Part shown: positions 1 through 7,795 of the stretch, one piece after another
Layout: each line of letters starts with the position of its first letter
How positions within the stretch are numbered: position 1 is the first letter of the stretch
Source: Prevotella sp.
Lineage (GTDB): Bacteria > Bacteroidota > Bacteroidia > Bacteroidales > Bacteroidaceae
Length of the DNA: 64,000 nt
Direction: 5' to 3'
Assembly (NCBI GenBank): GCA_017619375.1
Contig: JAFZSL010000070.1
Coordinates: 62,001 to 126,000, forward strand
The notes under the pieces: generated by a model
What the model was told of the DNA's origin: nothing
Seen by the model: only the letters and a program-made list of their open reading frames with translations
Database searches by the model: none
Translations under genes and position numbers: made by a program

Positions 1-885
1 GAACTGGTTGTCGCACACGTTGCCACAAAGCACTGGGATGCCACAACTCATCGCTTCGCCTATCACGTTGGGGAAACCCTCGTAGGTGGAAGGAAGGCAG
101 AATCCATCATATCGGTTGTATAATTCTTCGACATGAGAGATGGGGGTGTGGATTTGCAGGATGTCGCCCACTCCAAGTGCTTCCATTTGTTGCTTGCAGC
201 GGGAAAGGTAGGGCTCTGTCGGTTGGCCATACCAGTCGACTATGAGTTGATAGCCGTCGTCCCTTACTTTGCCCAATGCCTCGATGAAGCGCAGCATGTT
301 CTTCTGTGGAGCCACCCTTGCCACCACCAACAAGCGTTTACTTGCGGATGGACTGTCGTGATGGATGGGCTTGAATAGATTGGTGTCCAGATAGTTATGT
401 ATGACGTGTGTTTTCTTTGCCAAATGGGGAACCCGTTCCATAACGAAATTGTATTTCGAGGTGGAGTTGCACACCACATGGTCGGCGGCACGATACAATT
501 GGAATCGCAACCACTCACGAAAACGTATTTTTTGGGTGGCATTCCTCTCTGAGACAATCAGCGGGAAACGATGAAACAGACGAAGGGTGCACAAAATCAT
601 CGATGCCGACTCGGAGAAGGAAATCACGCAAAAGGGAGCATGTGCCTTGATGGTATTCCAGAATGCAACAATCCTGGACAATTTCCCTTTTGCCGACTTC
701 AAGAAGACATGTTCTATGCCAAGAGTGTCCAATGAGTCCGCATAAAAGTCATCAGGATGATAAGTGACAAATACGGGGCGGCAACCTCTGTCTTTCAGCA
801 AAGAAGCCAAGGCGATGAGTTGCCTTTGTGCACCTCCCGCCTCAAGACTCTCAATGAAGCAAAGTATGGTCTTGCCCTTCACCAT
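1..885 (-). CDS. Glycosyltransferase family 4, 3' end outside window
   Basis: Group 1 (GT4, GT-B fold) glycosyltransferase, cut by the window edge: 295 codons are visible and the frame is open to base 1. It begins MVKGKTILCFIESLEAGGAQ, the usual GT4 start with a glycine-rich GGAQRQL loop. A second Rossmann half starts near LLVVARVAPQKN, and the visible part ends in the donor-site stretch PSTYEGFPNVIGEAMSCG with its E-x7-E spacing. These enzymes transfer a sugar from a nucleotide donor on the cytoplasmic face of the inner membrane during surface glycan assembly. The GT2 gene ends 59 bases upstream on the same strand, so the two are probably co-transcribed. Donor and acceptor cannot be told. 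Confidence 0.85.
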   Translation of the reverse strand, partial: MVKGKTILCFIESLEAGGAQRQLIALASLLKDRGCRPVFVTYHPDDFYADSLDTLGIEHVFLKSAKGKLSRIVAFWNTIKAHAPFCVISFSESASMILCTLRLFHRFPLIVSERNATQKIRFREWLRFQLYRAADHVVCNSTSKYNFVMERVPHLAKKTHVIHNYLDTNLFKPIHHDSPSASKRLLVVARVAPQKNMLRFIEALGKVRDDGYQLIVDWYGQPTEPYLSRCKQQMEALGVGDILQIHTPISHVEELYNRYDGFCLPSTYEGFPNVIGEAMSCGIPVLCGNVCDNQF

Positions 886-944
886 GTAGTATCCTTTAAT
901 GATTTCCCTTTGTTATTCCATGTCGCAATCGGAGTAAATGCATG

Positions 945-1970
945 TCACCTATCAAGGGTGTAAGAGAGTGATTTCCTGCCCAACAGACCCTTGAGATAAC
1001 CTATACCGTATGCGAAATGGATGCAGATGAATGTCAGCGGAACCAGAAGGAACAAACCGATCCTCTTGTGCTTGAACGTCTCTATGATGCCAATGATGAA
1101 AATGATGGCAAGATACAACAACAGGACGGGGAACACCACATAGCGGACAACCGGAATGAAGATGCTCAACAACAATCCCAATATGACAAATGCGACAAAT
1201 GAGGGTGGGGCGAACTGCCTGTATGATACGGCGTTGCCAACCTTCTTGTTGACAAGGGGCTTCCAAAGACCATATTGATAGAACATCTTGATCATCCTGT
1301 CTATGCGGTCGCGGGCCATGTAGCGCATCTCCACTTCGGGTATCAAGTATATCTTGCCTCCCTGACGGGTGATGCGGCCGTTCAGTTCTTCGTCCTCGTT
1401 GCGAAGCATGTCCTCGTCGAAAAGGCCAATCTTGTCGAAAACCTCTCTCTTAAAGCAACCGAAGGGTACCGTGTCTGTCTCGGTAATGCTCTCGCAACCT
1501 ATCTTGTGCAAGGATGGGCCAGTCCCGAAGGGATGGCTTGAGCAAATGGCGATGGCCAAGCATTGCGTGGAGTCGTTGGCGGGAGTGGTGATCCAAACTC
1601 CGCCTACGTTCCAGGCATCCAATTCAAGAAGCTTTTGCACCAGGGTGGAGACGTAATGGGTGGGGTAGACGCAGTGGCTGTCGGTTCTCACGATGATGTC
1701 ACCCTTGGCAGCCTTGATGCCCAGGTTGAGCGCACAAGGCACGTTCTTCTTTTGGTTCTCCAACAGTTTGATGCGATGGTCCTCTTCGCACATGCGCCTG
1801 ATGATGTCCGGGGTGCCATCAGTGCTCATGCCATCGACCACGAAAATCTCCATCTTGTCGGAAGGATAATCTTGCTTGGTCAACGACCTGAGGCAGTTTT
1901 CTATATGTTTTGCTTCATTGAGCACCGGTATCACAACCGACACGAAATGGGCATCTGATATGGGTTGCAT
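945..1970 (-). CDS. Glycosyltransferase family 2, ExoA-like, with C-terminal membrane segments
   Basis: GT2 (GT-A fold) enzyme of 341 residues. The N-terminal catalytic domain shows VSVVIPVLNEAKHIE, then VDGMSTDGTPD, and an RTDSH motif near residue 95 in the place of the metal-binding DxD. RNEDEELNGRITRQGG lies near residue 190. Three hydrophobic stretches between about residues 250 and 335 anchor it in the inner membrane, as in succinoglycan glycosyltransferase ExoA. The role is addition of a sugar to a lipid-linked polysaccharide repeat; the exact linkage is unknown. It lies upstream of the partial GT4 gene on the same strand and has a candidate promoter about 250 bases upstream. Confidence 0.85.
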   Translation of the reverse strand: MQPISDAHFVSVVIPVLNEAKHIENCLRSLTKQDYPSDKMEIFVVDGMSTDGTPDIIRRMCEEDHRIKLLENQKKNVPCALNLGIKAAKGDIIVRTDSHCVYPTHYVSTLVQKLLELDAWNVGGVWITTPANDSTQCLAIAICSSHPFGTGPSLHKIGCESITETDTVPFGCFKREVFDKIGLFDEDMLRNEDEELNGRITRQGGKIYLIPEVEMRYMARDRIDRMIKMFYQYGLWKPLVNKKVGNAVSYRQFAPPSFVAFVILGLLLSIFIPVVRYVVFPVLLLYLAIIFIIGIIETFKHKRIGLFLLVPLTFICIHFAYGIGYLKGLLGRKSLSYTLDR

Positions 1971-2321
1971 ATGTCTTCTTTGGTTTCAGTTCAAAACAGT
2001 GGCTACATGAATGTCAGTTGGCTTGGATGACGCCGAATGTCTCCATGGGAGCTTCGTCATTCTGTAGCGTATTCATCATGTGATTTTGTTTTTTGTCATG
2101 AAAGATAAAATGCATTTCCAGTCTCTACACATCCCAATTCCACCCTCCTACTTGCAAATTGTCGAGTGGAAGAGTGGAGAACGTGTTTTTTTATCACTAC
2201 ATGCTTACTAATGATTTGCAAAATTAATGTTTTTTTGATTACAAAACAAGTTTTTCGTGAAAAATCAACCGCACGGATACAAAAAAGGAGGACTTGCACT
2301 TGGATATTCATGGCTTGTGGC
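1971..2321. other. Intergenic gap of 351 bases
   Basis: I see no convincing gene here. The only clear signal is a minus-strand Bacteroidetes-type promoter at 2219-2250, which would give the downstream glycosyltransferase a leader of about 240 bases. The stretch 2170-2290 is A+T rich. No stable terminator hairpin was found after the gene that ends at 2322. Confidence 0.5.
2219..2250 (-). promoter_or_regulatory. Candidate promoter for the GT2/GT4 pair
   Basis: Read on the minus strand, CTTG, 20 nt, TAATTTTG fits the Bacteroidetes sigma factor pattern (TTTG, about 19-20 nt, TAnnTTTG). The next gene downstream begins at 1970. Confidence 0.5.
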
Positions 2322-3890
2322 TCATTCTGCCAGCAAGCCGTTCCCGCCGGCCTCCTTGCCTTCCGCTTTCCAACCGGTAAGTTGCATGAGCGTGTATATC
2401 ATGTCACCCGTGTTGAATGGACGGTTGATGGAGCGTCCCAACTTCTCCACCTGCTCAGGGTAGGCTGCTTTGTAACGTTCTGGTACATAGATGAAAAAGG
2501 GTATCTTGCAACAGACATCCCATGATGCTTGAACCGGCTCACGGACGTGACCGCAATAGTCAGGGTCGGTTTCATACAAATCCAAGCCATGGTCGGGAAA
2601 ATAAAACAACAATGCTTCCTTGTCCTTGTAAACGTCGAAGATGGAAGCCACCACGTGGTCGTTGTAACGGGTGGCATTGTCATATTGGGCCATGTTCAAG
2701 CGTTGGTGCTTCTTGTAGTCGGTGTAATCTTCGGGTTTGAAATAATTCCATGACGAGGGATAACGCCACTGGAATGCCTCATGCTGGCCCATCAAGTTGA
2801 TGATGGTGATGGAAGGGGTGGAATCATTGGCGGCGAACGAGCGGATAGCAGGTAGAAGCTCTCCGTCTTGTTTGCTCTTCACTTCGTCCTTGTGCTGGCA
2901 AGCAAACCACACGGTGTCGCACAAGGCGGCATAGGTAGCCTGGGCATTCTCGTGGATGCCGTGGTCTTTTTGGTTGGAAATCCAACGGGTGGCGTATTTC
3001 TGGCAGAAAACATCGAAAAACGTGTCGTGGTCGTACCAGTTGGAATCATTGCCGTCGCCAAAAGACAAGATGGACTTGAATGCGATGTGTGTGAAGGGTG
3101 CTGGAGCCGTGACATCGGAGAATACAAGCATCTGCCCCGTTGAGGCGAGCTCGGAAAGTTCCGGATTGGTGGGGCGTTTGTAACCGTAAATGGAGGAATG
3201 CGACTTGGAGAAGGATTCTCCGATGATGATGACGATATGGCGGGGATGCTCGCTTGATGTCTCCTTCAGGGGAAGGTCGTGTCGATGCTCGGCCACTTTG
3301 CCGAAGGGTTCGTACATCCTGGCGATGACTACGTATTTCAGCGGAATGATGCGGGCGCACCATTCACGCATCTCACGTTTCAACGAAGGGAAGCAGAACA
3401 CAGCCGCGACCAAGAACAAGATGGAGCACACCCGTGAAACACCCATGGGCGGGCAGAGCTTGGGGCGCTTGCATAGGTATAGGACGCAAAGCAACACCAT
3501 GGAGGCTGTCCATAGCAGCACTTTCCATAATGGGAAATAGAACTCAAAAAATTCTGACGCTTCGTCCTTGTTCGTTCCCATGATCAGATAAAATGTGTCG
3601 ATGCTCACGAATTGGCAGTTGGCAAGGTAACTACCGAAACTCAGCCCGAAGTCCAATAGTGCGAACGCGAAGAACAAGTGCATCAGTATCTTGCCCCATT
3701 TCCCTATTAGCGAGGCGAGAAAGAAAAAGGCACCCACCACGAAGATGGTGTCTGTTATCATATAGCCATATTTCCTGTTTGTCTCAGAAAAGACAAGGCA
3801 GGAAGGAAGAGCCATGGCAATCGCGATGACGAGCATCTGCCTCCAATTCTCACGGAAGAAAACAGCTAATCGGTCTAGAATTTTCCTCAT
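2322..3890 (-). CDS. Membrane phosphoethanolamine transferase-like protein (alkaline phosphatase/sulfatase fold)
   Basis: 522 residues: about five membrane helices in the first 175 residues, then a periplasmic sulfatase-fold domain from about residue 215. Family blocks seen are HIVIIIGESFSKSHSSIYGY (metal-binding E and the SIYGY signature), a Thr/Ser-rich stretch TAPAPFTHIAF where the nucleophile would lie, LMGQHEAF, and YFPDHGLDLYE with the metal-binding D and H. This matches the EptA/CptA branch, which moves phosphoethanolamine from phosphatidylethanolamine to lipid A, core sugars or other surface glycans. Its place among glycosyl- and acyltransferases supports glycan modification. The acceptor is unknown, and a glycerophosphate transferase cannot be excluded. 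It has its own strong promoter at 3909-3940. Confidence 0.8.
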   Translation of the reverse strand: MRKILDRLAVFFRENWRQMLVIAIAMALPSCLVFSETNRKYGYMITDTIFVVGAFFFLASLIGKWGKILMHLFFAFALLDFGLSFGSYLANCQFVSIDTFYLIMGTNKDEASEFFEFYFPLWKVLLWTASMVLLCVLYLCKRPKLCPPMGVSRVCSILFLVAAVFCFPSLKREMREWCARIIPLKYVVIARMYEPFGKVAEHRHDLPLKETSSEHPRHIVIIIGESFSKSHSSIYGYKRPTNPELSELASTGQMLVFSDVTAPAPFTHIAFKSILSFGDGNDSNWYDHDTFFDVFCQKYATRWISNQKDHGIHENAQATYAALCDTVWFACQHKDEVKSKQDGELLPAIRSFAANDSTPSITIINLMGQHEAFQWRYPSSWNYFKPEDYTDYKKHQRLNMAQYDNATRYNDHVVASIFDVYKDKEALLFYFPDHGLDLYETDPDYCGHVREPVQASWDVCCKIPFFIYVPERYKAAYPEQVEKLGRSINRPFNTGDMIYTLMQLTGWKAEGKEAGGNGLLAE

Positions 3891-3908
3891 AAAAGTTCAT
3901 TTTTCGTG

Positions 3909-3940
3909 CAAAAGTACAAACTTTATTCATTTTCACCAAA
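3909..3940 (-). promoter_or_regulatory. Promoter of the phosphoethanolamine transferase-like gene
   Basis: Minus strand TTTG, exactly 20 nt, TACTTTTG. The -7 box ends 19 bases before the start codon at 3890. Confidence 0.7.
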
Positions 3941-3988
3941 TATAGTCTTTGAATAGAGTAACCACACGATGAGGACATGAAGGAGGCG

Positions 3989-4912
3989 TTAAGGTGCGCT
4001 GTTTTCCTTGAGGCACCCCTCTTCGATGAGTTTTTCCATCAACAAACGTGTGTACGTCGCTGCACCGGTGACATTCAGGTGGTTGGTGTCTCTGAAATAC
4101 TTGGTGACGCCCATAAATCTTGGGTCATTGCTGAAGTCATAGAAGGGTATGTTATATTTTTTGCATATGTCTATGGCAGGCGTGAATGCCTCCGTGTTCA
4201 TTCCATCGAATATGGGTGAAGCCACAAAAACCAATTTCGTAGGGCCCTTCTCTTGGATGAACTTATCAAAATAGCTCAACTTCAGAGAATCAAAAGTCAA
4301 GGTATGGGAAAACCTTGGTTTGTCATACTCTTTCTTTGGCTTGATGACCTGGTCAATCGGTATGAAACCATCGGACGTGGTTTCGGTGAATGGATAGACA
4401 TAGTCGGCTATCAACTCCATGAAAGTGGAATTGTAGCGATACATCTGACAGAGCATTTTCCATTTTTCCGTGCAATCCACGTCATAGAAGAGCGCCTTGA
4501 TTTCCTCACGGTCATCATAAAACCTTCTCAAGAGACCTAAATATCTATGGTTGTCACCTTTAAAAAGGTCATATTGAGGTGAAATGTCGTAAATAATCAA
4601 CTTGGGGTAGTAACGCTGGCTGATAAGCTTCCACCAGGCATAGAAGAGCATTATGCCATGGCCATCCTCTCCGCAATTGAAACAAGAGAGGTCTGTCATT
4701 TCGGTCACTACCTTTGGGTCGTAGTGATAACGTGCCCTTGACGACCCCATGACCAACACGTCCTCGGTGATTTGGTTGGTGAGGTGATTACGATGAAGCG
4801 TCATACCTCCCCTTGGATGTATGGACAGGCAATGGAGTGCCGTGCCTGCCATGCGGTCGATGACAAACATGAATGCCAAGAAGAGGAGGGTCCTAATGAT
4901 GAATTTCCGCAT
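3989..4912 (-). CDS. SGNH/DltD-like acyl-transfer partner of MBOAT (copy A)
   Basis: 307 residues from the chosen start MRKFIIRTLL at 4912. An ATG 26 codons further upstream would overlap the MBOAT gene. One N-terminal membrane helix is followed by a periplasmic SGNH-hydrolase-like domain: VLVMGSSRARYHYD holds the nucleophile serine (GSSR) and FRDTNHLN near the end holds the D-x-x-H pair. Proteins of this kind (DltD, AlgX/AlgJ, PatB) act with an MBOAT protein that passes acyl groups across the membrane and place them on a polymer. The gene starts 4 bases after the MBOAT stop codon, so the two are translationally linked. About 40% identical by eye to copy B at 9214-10128. Substrate unknown. 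Confidence 0.8.
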   Translation of the reverse strand: MRKFIIRTLLFLAFMFVIDRMAGTALHCLSIHPRGGMTLHRNHLTNQITEDVLVMGSSRARYHYDPKVVTEMTDLSCFNCGEDGHGIMLFYAWWKLISQRYYPKLIIYDISPQYDLFKGDNHRYLGLLRRFYDDREEIKALFYDVDCTEKWKMLCQMYRYNSTFMELIADYVYPFTETTSDGFIPIDQVIKPKKEYDKPRFSHTLTFDSLKLSYFDKFIQEKGPTKLVFVASPIFDGMNTEAFTPAIDICKKYNIPFYDFSNDPRFMGVTKYFRDTNHLNVTGAATYTRLLMEKLIEEGCLKENSAP

Positions 4913-4916
4913 ATTA

Positions 4917-6323
4917 TTAGAAATTAGCGTAAATGAACTGGTCGGCTCCGAAGACCCCGGCCAGCAGAATGCTCGACAGTACGATGGCATAAGTGGCCCA
5001 TCTCACTGTCACATGGCGACTATTGAATGCACGGATATTCGTAAATTCATCGGCCACTTCTTTTATTATCAACAGGGTGATGGCAAAGAGAGAGAATGAC
5101 ACGCTGGGGATATCGACTTTCAAACCCAATGGTTGTGAGAAATCAAATATTTTCAAAATTAAATTCCAGGCGTCTGTTAATGTGGGCATGCGGAAGAAAA
5201 TCCAGGAAAAGTTGATGAACAAAAAAGTGATGAGGATTTTCACTCCCTTGCCGAAAGGACCGTAATTACACTTTTGCTGTCCGAGCATCTTTTCCACCAC
5301 TTGTGCTAATCCGTGGAGCAAGCCCCATACGACATAAGTCCAGTTGGCGCCATGCCAAATACCGCTGACGAGGAAGGTGACGATGATGTTGAAATAGTTT
5401 CTGGCCTTGCTGCAACGACTGCCCCCCAATGGTATGTAAACATAGTCTTTCAGCCAGGTACTGAGCGATATATGCCATCTTCTCCAAAAGTCAGTGACAC
5501 TATAGGAGAAATAGGGTCTGCGGAAATTCTCTGTCAATTCAAACCCCAGTGTTTTACCAACTCCAATGGCCATCAATGAATAGCCGGCGAAATCGGTATA
5601 GATTTGGAATGTATAAAGAAGAAGAGCCAAAGCACAAGTGGTACCATTGTTAGATGAGTAATTGTTTAAGATGAAGTTGACATATATCGCCGCTCGGTCG
5701 GCTATGACAACTTTCATGAACATGCCCCAAAGCAGCATCTTCATACCTTCCACGGCTTTTGTGTAGTCAAAATAAGGACGGAGGTTGCGTATTTGCGGAA
5801 TCAGTGACGAGGCCTTGTTGATGGGGCCGGAGACAATGGATGGGAAGAAGGAAACGAAGAGAGCATAAGTGAGGAAGTTACGTTCCTCTTCTATTTTCCT
5901 GTAATACACATCAAACAAGTATCCCAATGCCTGGAAGGTGAAAAACGATATTCCTATTGGTACTGCCCAGTTGAGACCTGGCAAATGGCAATCGATGCCA
6001 AAGTGCATTAATGTCTTGGCGATGCTGTCATTGATGAAATTGTAATACTTGAAAAACAACAGGGGTGACAATGATAGCAGGGTGCCTGTAACAATGACGC
6101 GTTTGCGATGGCGGGAGTCCTTCAGCATGCGCGCCGTGTAATACGTGGATAGTGTGACTGCCAAAAGAATGAGAGCGTAAACAGGTTTCCAACATATGTA
6201 AAGTGCATAGCTCAATACTAGCAAGAATACATTTCGAGCCGTCTTCCAGCTTGCTGGAATGGCATAGTAGAGAAGGAAAAGAAACGGATAAATCAGTATG
6301 AACTGAAAAGAATTGAAAATCAT
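4917..6323 (-). CDS. MBOAT family membrane O-acyltransferase (copy A)
   Basis: 468 residues from MIFNSFQFIL at 6323. That start fits the promoter at 6345-6376 and aligns with copy B; an in-frame ATG 24 bases further upstream would leave almost no leader. Many membrane helices. MBOAT blocks seen are NWAVPIGISFFTFQ, SGPINKASSLIPQ, ENFRRPYFSYSVTDFWRRWH, and SGIWHGANWT with the near-invariant histidine. AlgI/DltB-type proteins of this family carry acyl groups across the inner membrane for O-acylation of surface polymers. The SGNH partner follows 4 bases later. The stretch 5338-5555 is almost identical in DNA to copy B, although the N-terminal halves differ clearly. Confidence 0.9.
   Translation of the reverse strand: MIFNSFQFILIYPFLFLLYYAIPASWKTARNVFLLVLSYALYICWKPVYALILLAVTLSTYYTARMLKDSRHRKRVIVTGTLLSLSPLLFFKYYNFINDSIAKTLMHFGIDCHLPGLNWAVPIGISFFTFQALGYLFDVYYRKIEEERNFLTYALFVSFFPSIVSGPINKASSLIPQIRNLRPYFDYTKAVEGMKMLLWGMFMKVVIADRAAIYVNFILNNYSSNNGTTCALALLLYTFQIYTDFAGYSLMAIGVGKTLGFELTENFRRPYFSYSVTDFWRRWHISLSTWLKDYVYIPLGGSRCSKARNYFNIIVTFLVSGIWHGANWTYVVWGLLHGLAQVVEKMLGQQKCNYGPFGKGVKILITFLFINFSWIFFRMPTLTDAWNLILKIFDFSQPLGLKVDIPSVSFSLFAITLLIIKEVADEFTNIRAFNSRHVTVRWATYAIVLSSILLAGVFGADQFIYANF
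5338..5555 (-). repeat. 218-bp near-identical block, inverted copy 1 (inside MBOAT A)
   Basis: Compared base by base with 8564-8781 in opposite orientation: 213 of 218 positions agree with no gaps. Flanking coding sequence just upstream drops to about 70% identity, so the edge is sharp. The block covers the catalytic core of the MBOAT protein. Confidence 0.85.
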
Positions 6324-6344
6324 GTCACGTCCTTGTTGAGCTTG

Positions 6345-6376
6345 CAAAATTAAACATTATACTTAAAACCTACAAG
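6345..6376 (-). promoter_or_regulatory. Promoter of MBOAT A / SGNH A operon
   Basis: Minus strand CTTG, 20 nt, TAATTTTG. The -7 box ends 21 bases before the start codon at 6323, which supports that start. Confidence 0.6.
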
Positions 6377-6580
6377 TTTTGATATTGATTTTTTTATGAA
6401 TAGGCATTCATGAGGAAGACAAATGACGATTAGTGGAAAGTTTGAAAACCTTTTGCCTTTGAATCAAGGTTGAAGCAACAAAAAGTTTATTCATTTAGAT
6501 GATATGAATCATTAAATCCTCCGCTTTCTTTTCAGGTTTCTTTTCATTGAACAGCATTGTGTGAAAAAAGCGCCCTTAAC

Positions 6581-6612
6581 TTTGGCCGTCTATGGAGAAT
6601 ACATTAATTTTG
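6581..6612 (+). promoter_or_regulatory. Promoter of acyltransferase / MBOAT B / SGNH B operon
   Basis: TTTG, exactly 20 nt, TAATTTTG, with the start codon 28 bases after the -7 box. Confidence 0.7.
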
Positions 6613-6640
6613 CAAAAATTTTGACCGTTGCCATAGGACA

Positions 6641-7747
6641 ATGAACATTTCATATAGGAATTCCTTGCAGATGCGTGGAGTGGCCATCGTGTTCCTTAGT
6701 CTCCACAATCTTCTCCATCTCGCATTCCCGGAAATCAAAGAGTGCGAGTTTGCCTTCTATCCCGAAAGGGTGGAGAAGGTCCTTTCGTACACCTCTGGAG
6801 GCCCATGGGATTACTTCACCTTCTTCTTCAACTATTGGGGATGGTATGTCATTACGATATTCATCTTTTTCAGTGGGTTTGGAATGGTGATGAAATATGA
6901 GAGGAAAGGGAAGCTTTTGAGTTTTTGGCCTTATTTCTGTAGGAATTATGTTAAGTTGTTGCTCCTTATGCTCATACCCTGGGCATTGTGCTTCCGGACC
7001 TTGTTAAAGCCAAGTGCGTTGCTGCAACTCACCTACACCATCAACATTCTCAAGCCGGAAAACATTGTTCCCGGTGTGTTCTGGTATTTTGGACTCACCC
7101 TCCAGCTATACTTGCTTTATGTGTTCTTCCATCACCATCGCAGCAACAAATGGCTCTTGTGGTGCTCTTTGTCAATGCTCCTCTTGATGGCTGTCCTTGC
7201 CATGCTGCCGCCGTCGAAATTGCAAGTACACGTGGGGCACAATTTCCCTTATTGGCTTCCGGTCTTCCTGTTGGGAGTCTGGTTTGCCAGAGGAGGAAAC
7301 GACAGCCCCTTCATGCGCATAGTGGAGCGGCATCGTGCTTGGGCCTTCGTGCTTTTCTTTGTCTTGTGGTTCGTCGCCACTGTGACAAGGGAGCTGTGGG
7401 CTTTGGCGCCTATCTTGGCCATCTTGCTGCTCATCGCCGTCTTTCACGAGCACCATGGCAAAAAGGAATTGCCCAAGCCTTTGGCTGTCATCTCAAAAGG
7501 TTTTGGAGATGTGTTCGCCTGGCTCGGAAAGATCTCGCCGGGTATTTTTGTATGGCATCCTGTCGTAAGGATGTATTATGCCGTGAGCGTCGATGGCAGC
7601 ACTGCTGATGCTTTCAAGACAGGCAATTACATCTTGGTGACCATCGTCTATCTGGCGATAACCATTCTGATAGCCGCCATCTATGTTCCCCTGTATAAAA
7701 AGTTACTTCCAAAGGTGCTGGCTTGGCTGAAATTGGAGAAGGTATGA
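6641..7747 (+). CDS. Acyltransferase-3 family membrane protein (OafA-like)
   Basis: 368 residues with about ten hydrophobic helices throughout. The start QMRGVAIVFLSLHNLLHL holds the family's arginine and histidine (R-x3-A then H) in the first helix, as in OafA/YrhL-type O-acetyltransferases. GWYVITIFIFFSGFGM and PGVFWYFGLTLQLYLLY match the usual helix patterns. Such proteins use cytoplasmic acetyl-CoA to acetylate a sugar during export. First gene of an apparent operon: MBOAT B begins 48 bases later. Acceptor unknown. An unusual feature is that it lies exactly between two MBOAT copies that carry inverted repeats. Confidence 0.75.
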   Translation: MNISYRNSLQMRGVAIVFLSLHNLLHLAFPEIKECEFAFYPERVEKVLSYTSGGPWDYFTFFFNYWGWYVITIFIFFSGFGMVMKYERKGKLLSFWPYFCRNYVKLLLLMLIPWALCFRTLLKPSALLQLTYTINILKPENIVPGVFWYFGLTLQLYLLYVFFHHHRSNKWLLWCSLSMLLLMAVLAMLPPSKLQVHVGHNFPYWLPVFLLGVWFARGGNDSPFMRIVERHRAWAFVLFFVLWFVATVTRELWALAPILAILLLIAVFHEHHGKKELPKPLAVISKGFGDVFAWLGKISPGIFVWHPVVRMYYAVSVDGSTADAFKTGNYILVTIVYLAITILIAAIYVPLYKKLLPKVLAWLKLEKV

Positions 7748-7795
7748 ACATCATCACTTCTTGAACAGGCTGTTTATCCTTGAAACCCTCAAACA

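Larger units (their letters stand above)
6324..6640. other. Intergenic gap between divergent acylation operons (317 bases)
   Basis: Holds the two divergent promoters listed separately (6345-6376 minus, 6581-6612 plus) and A+T-rich sequence between them. No gene, terminator or repeat was recognised. Confidence 0.6.

Noticed and set aside
2096-2311. A 71-codon minus-strand frame in the gap before the GT2 gene
   Set aside because: Overlaps the candidate promoter, has no signal or motif and looks like A+T-rich non-coding sequence.
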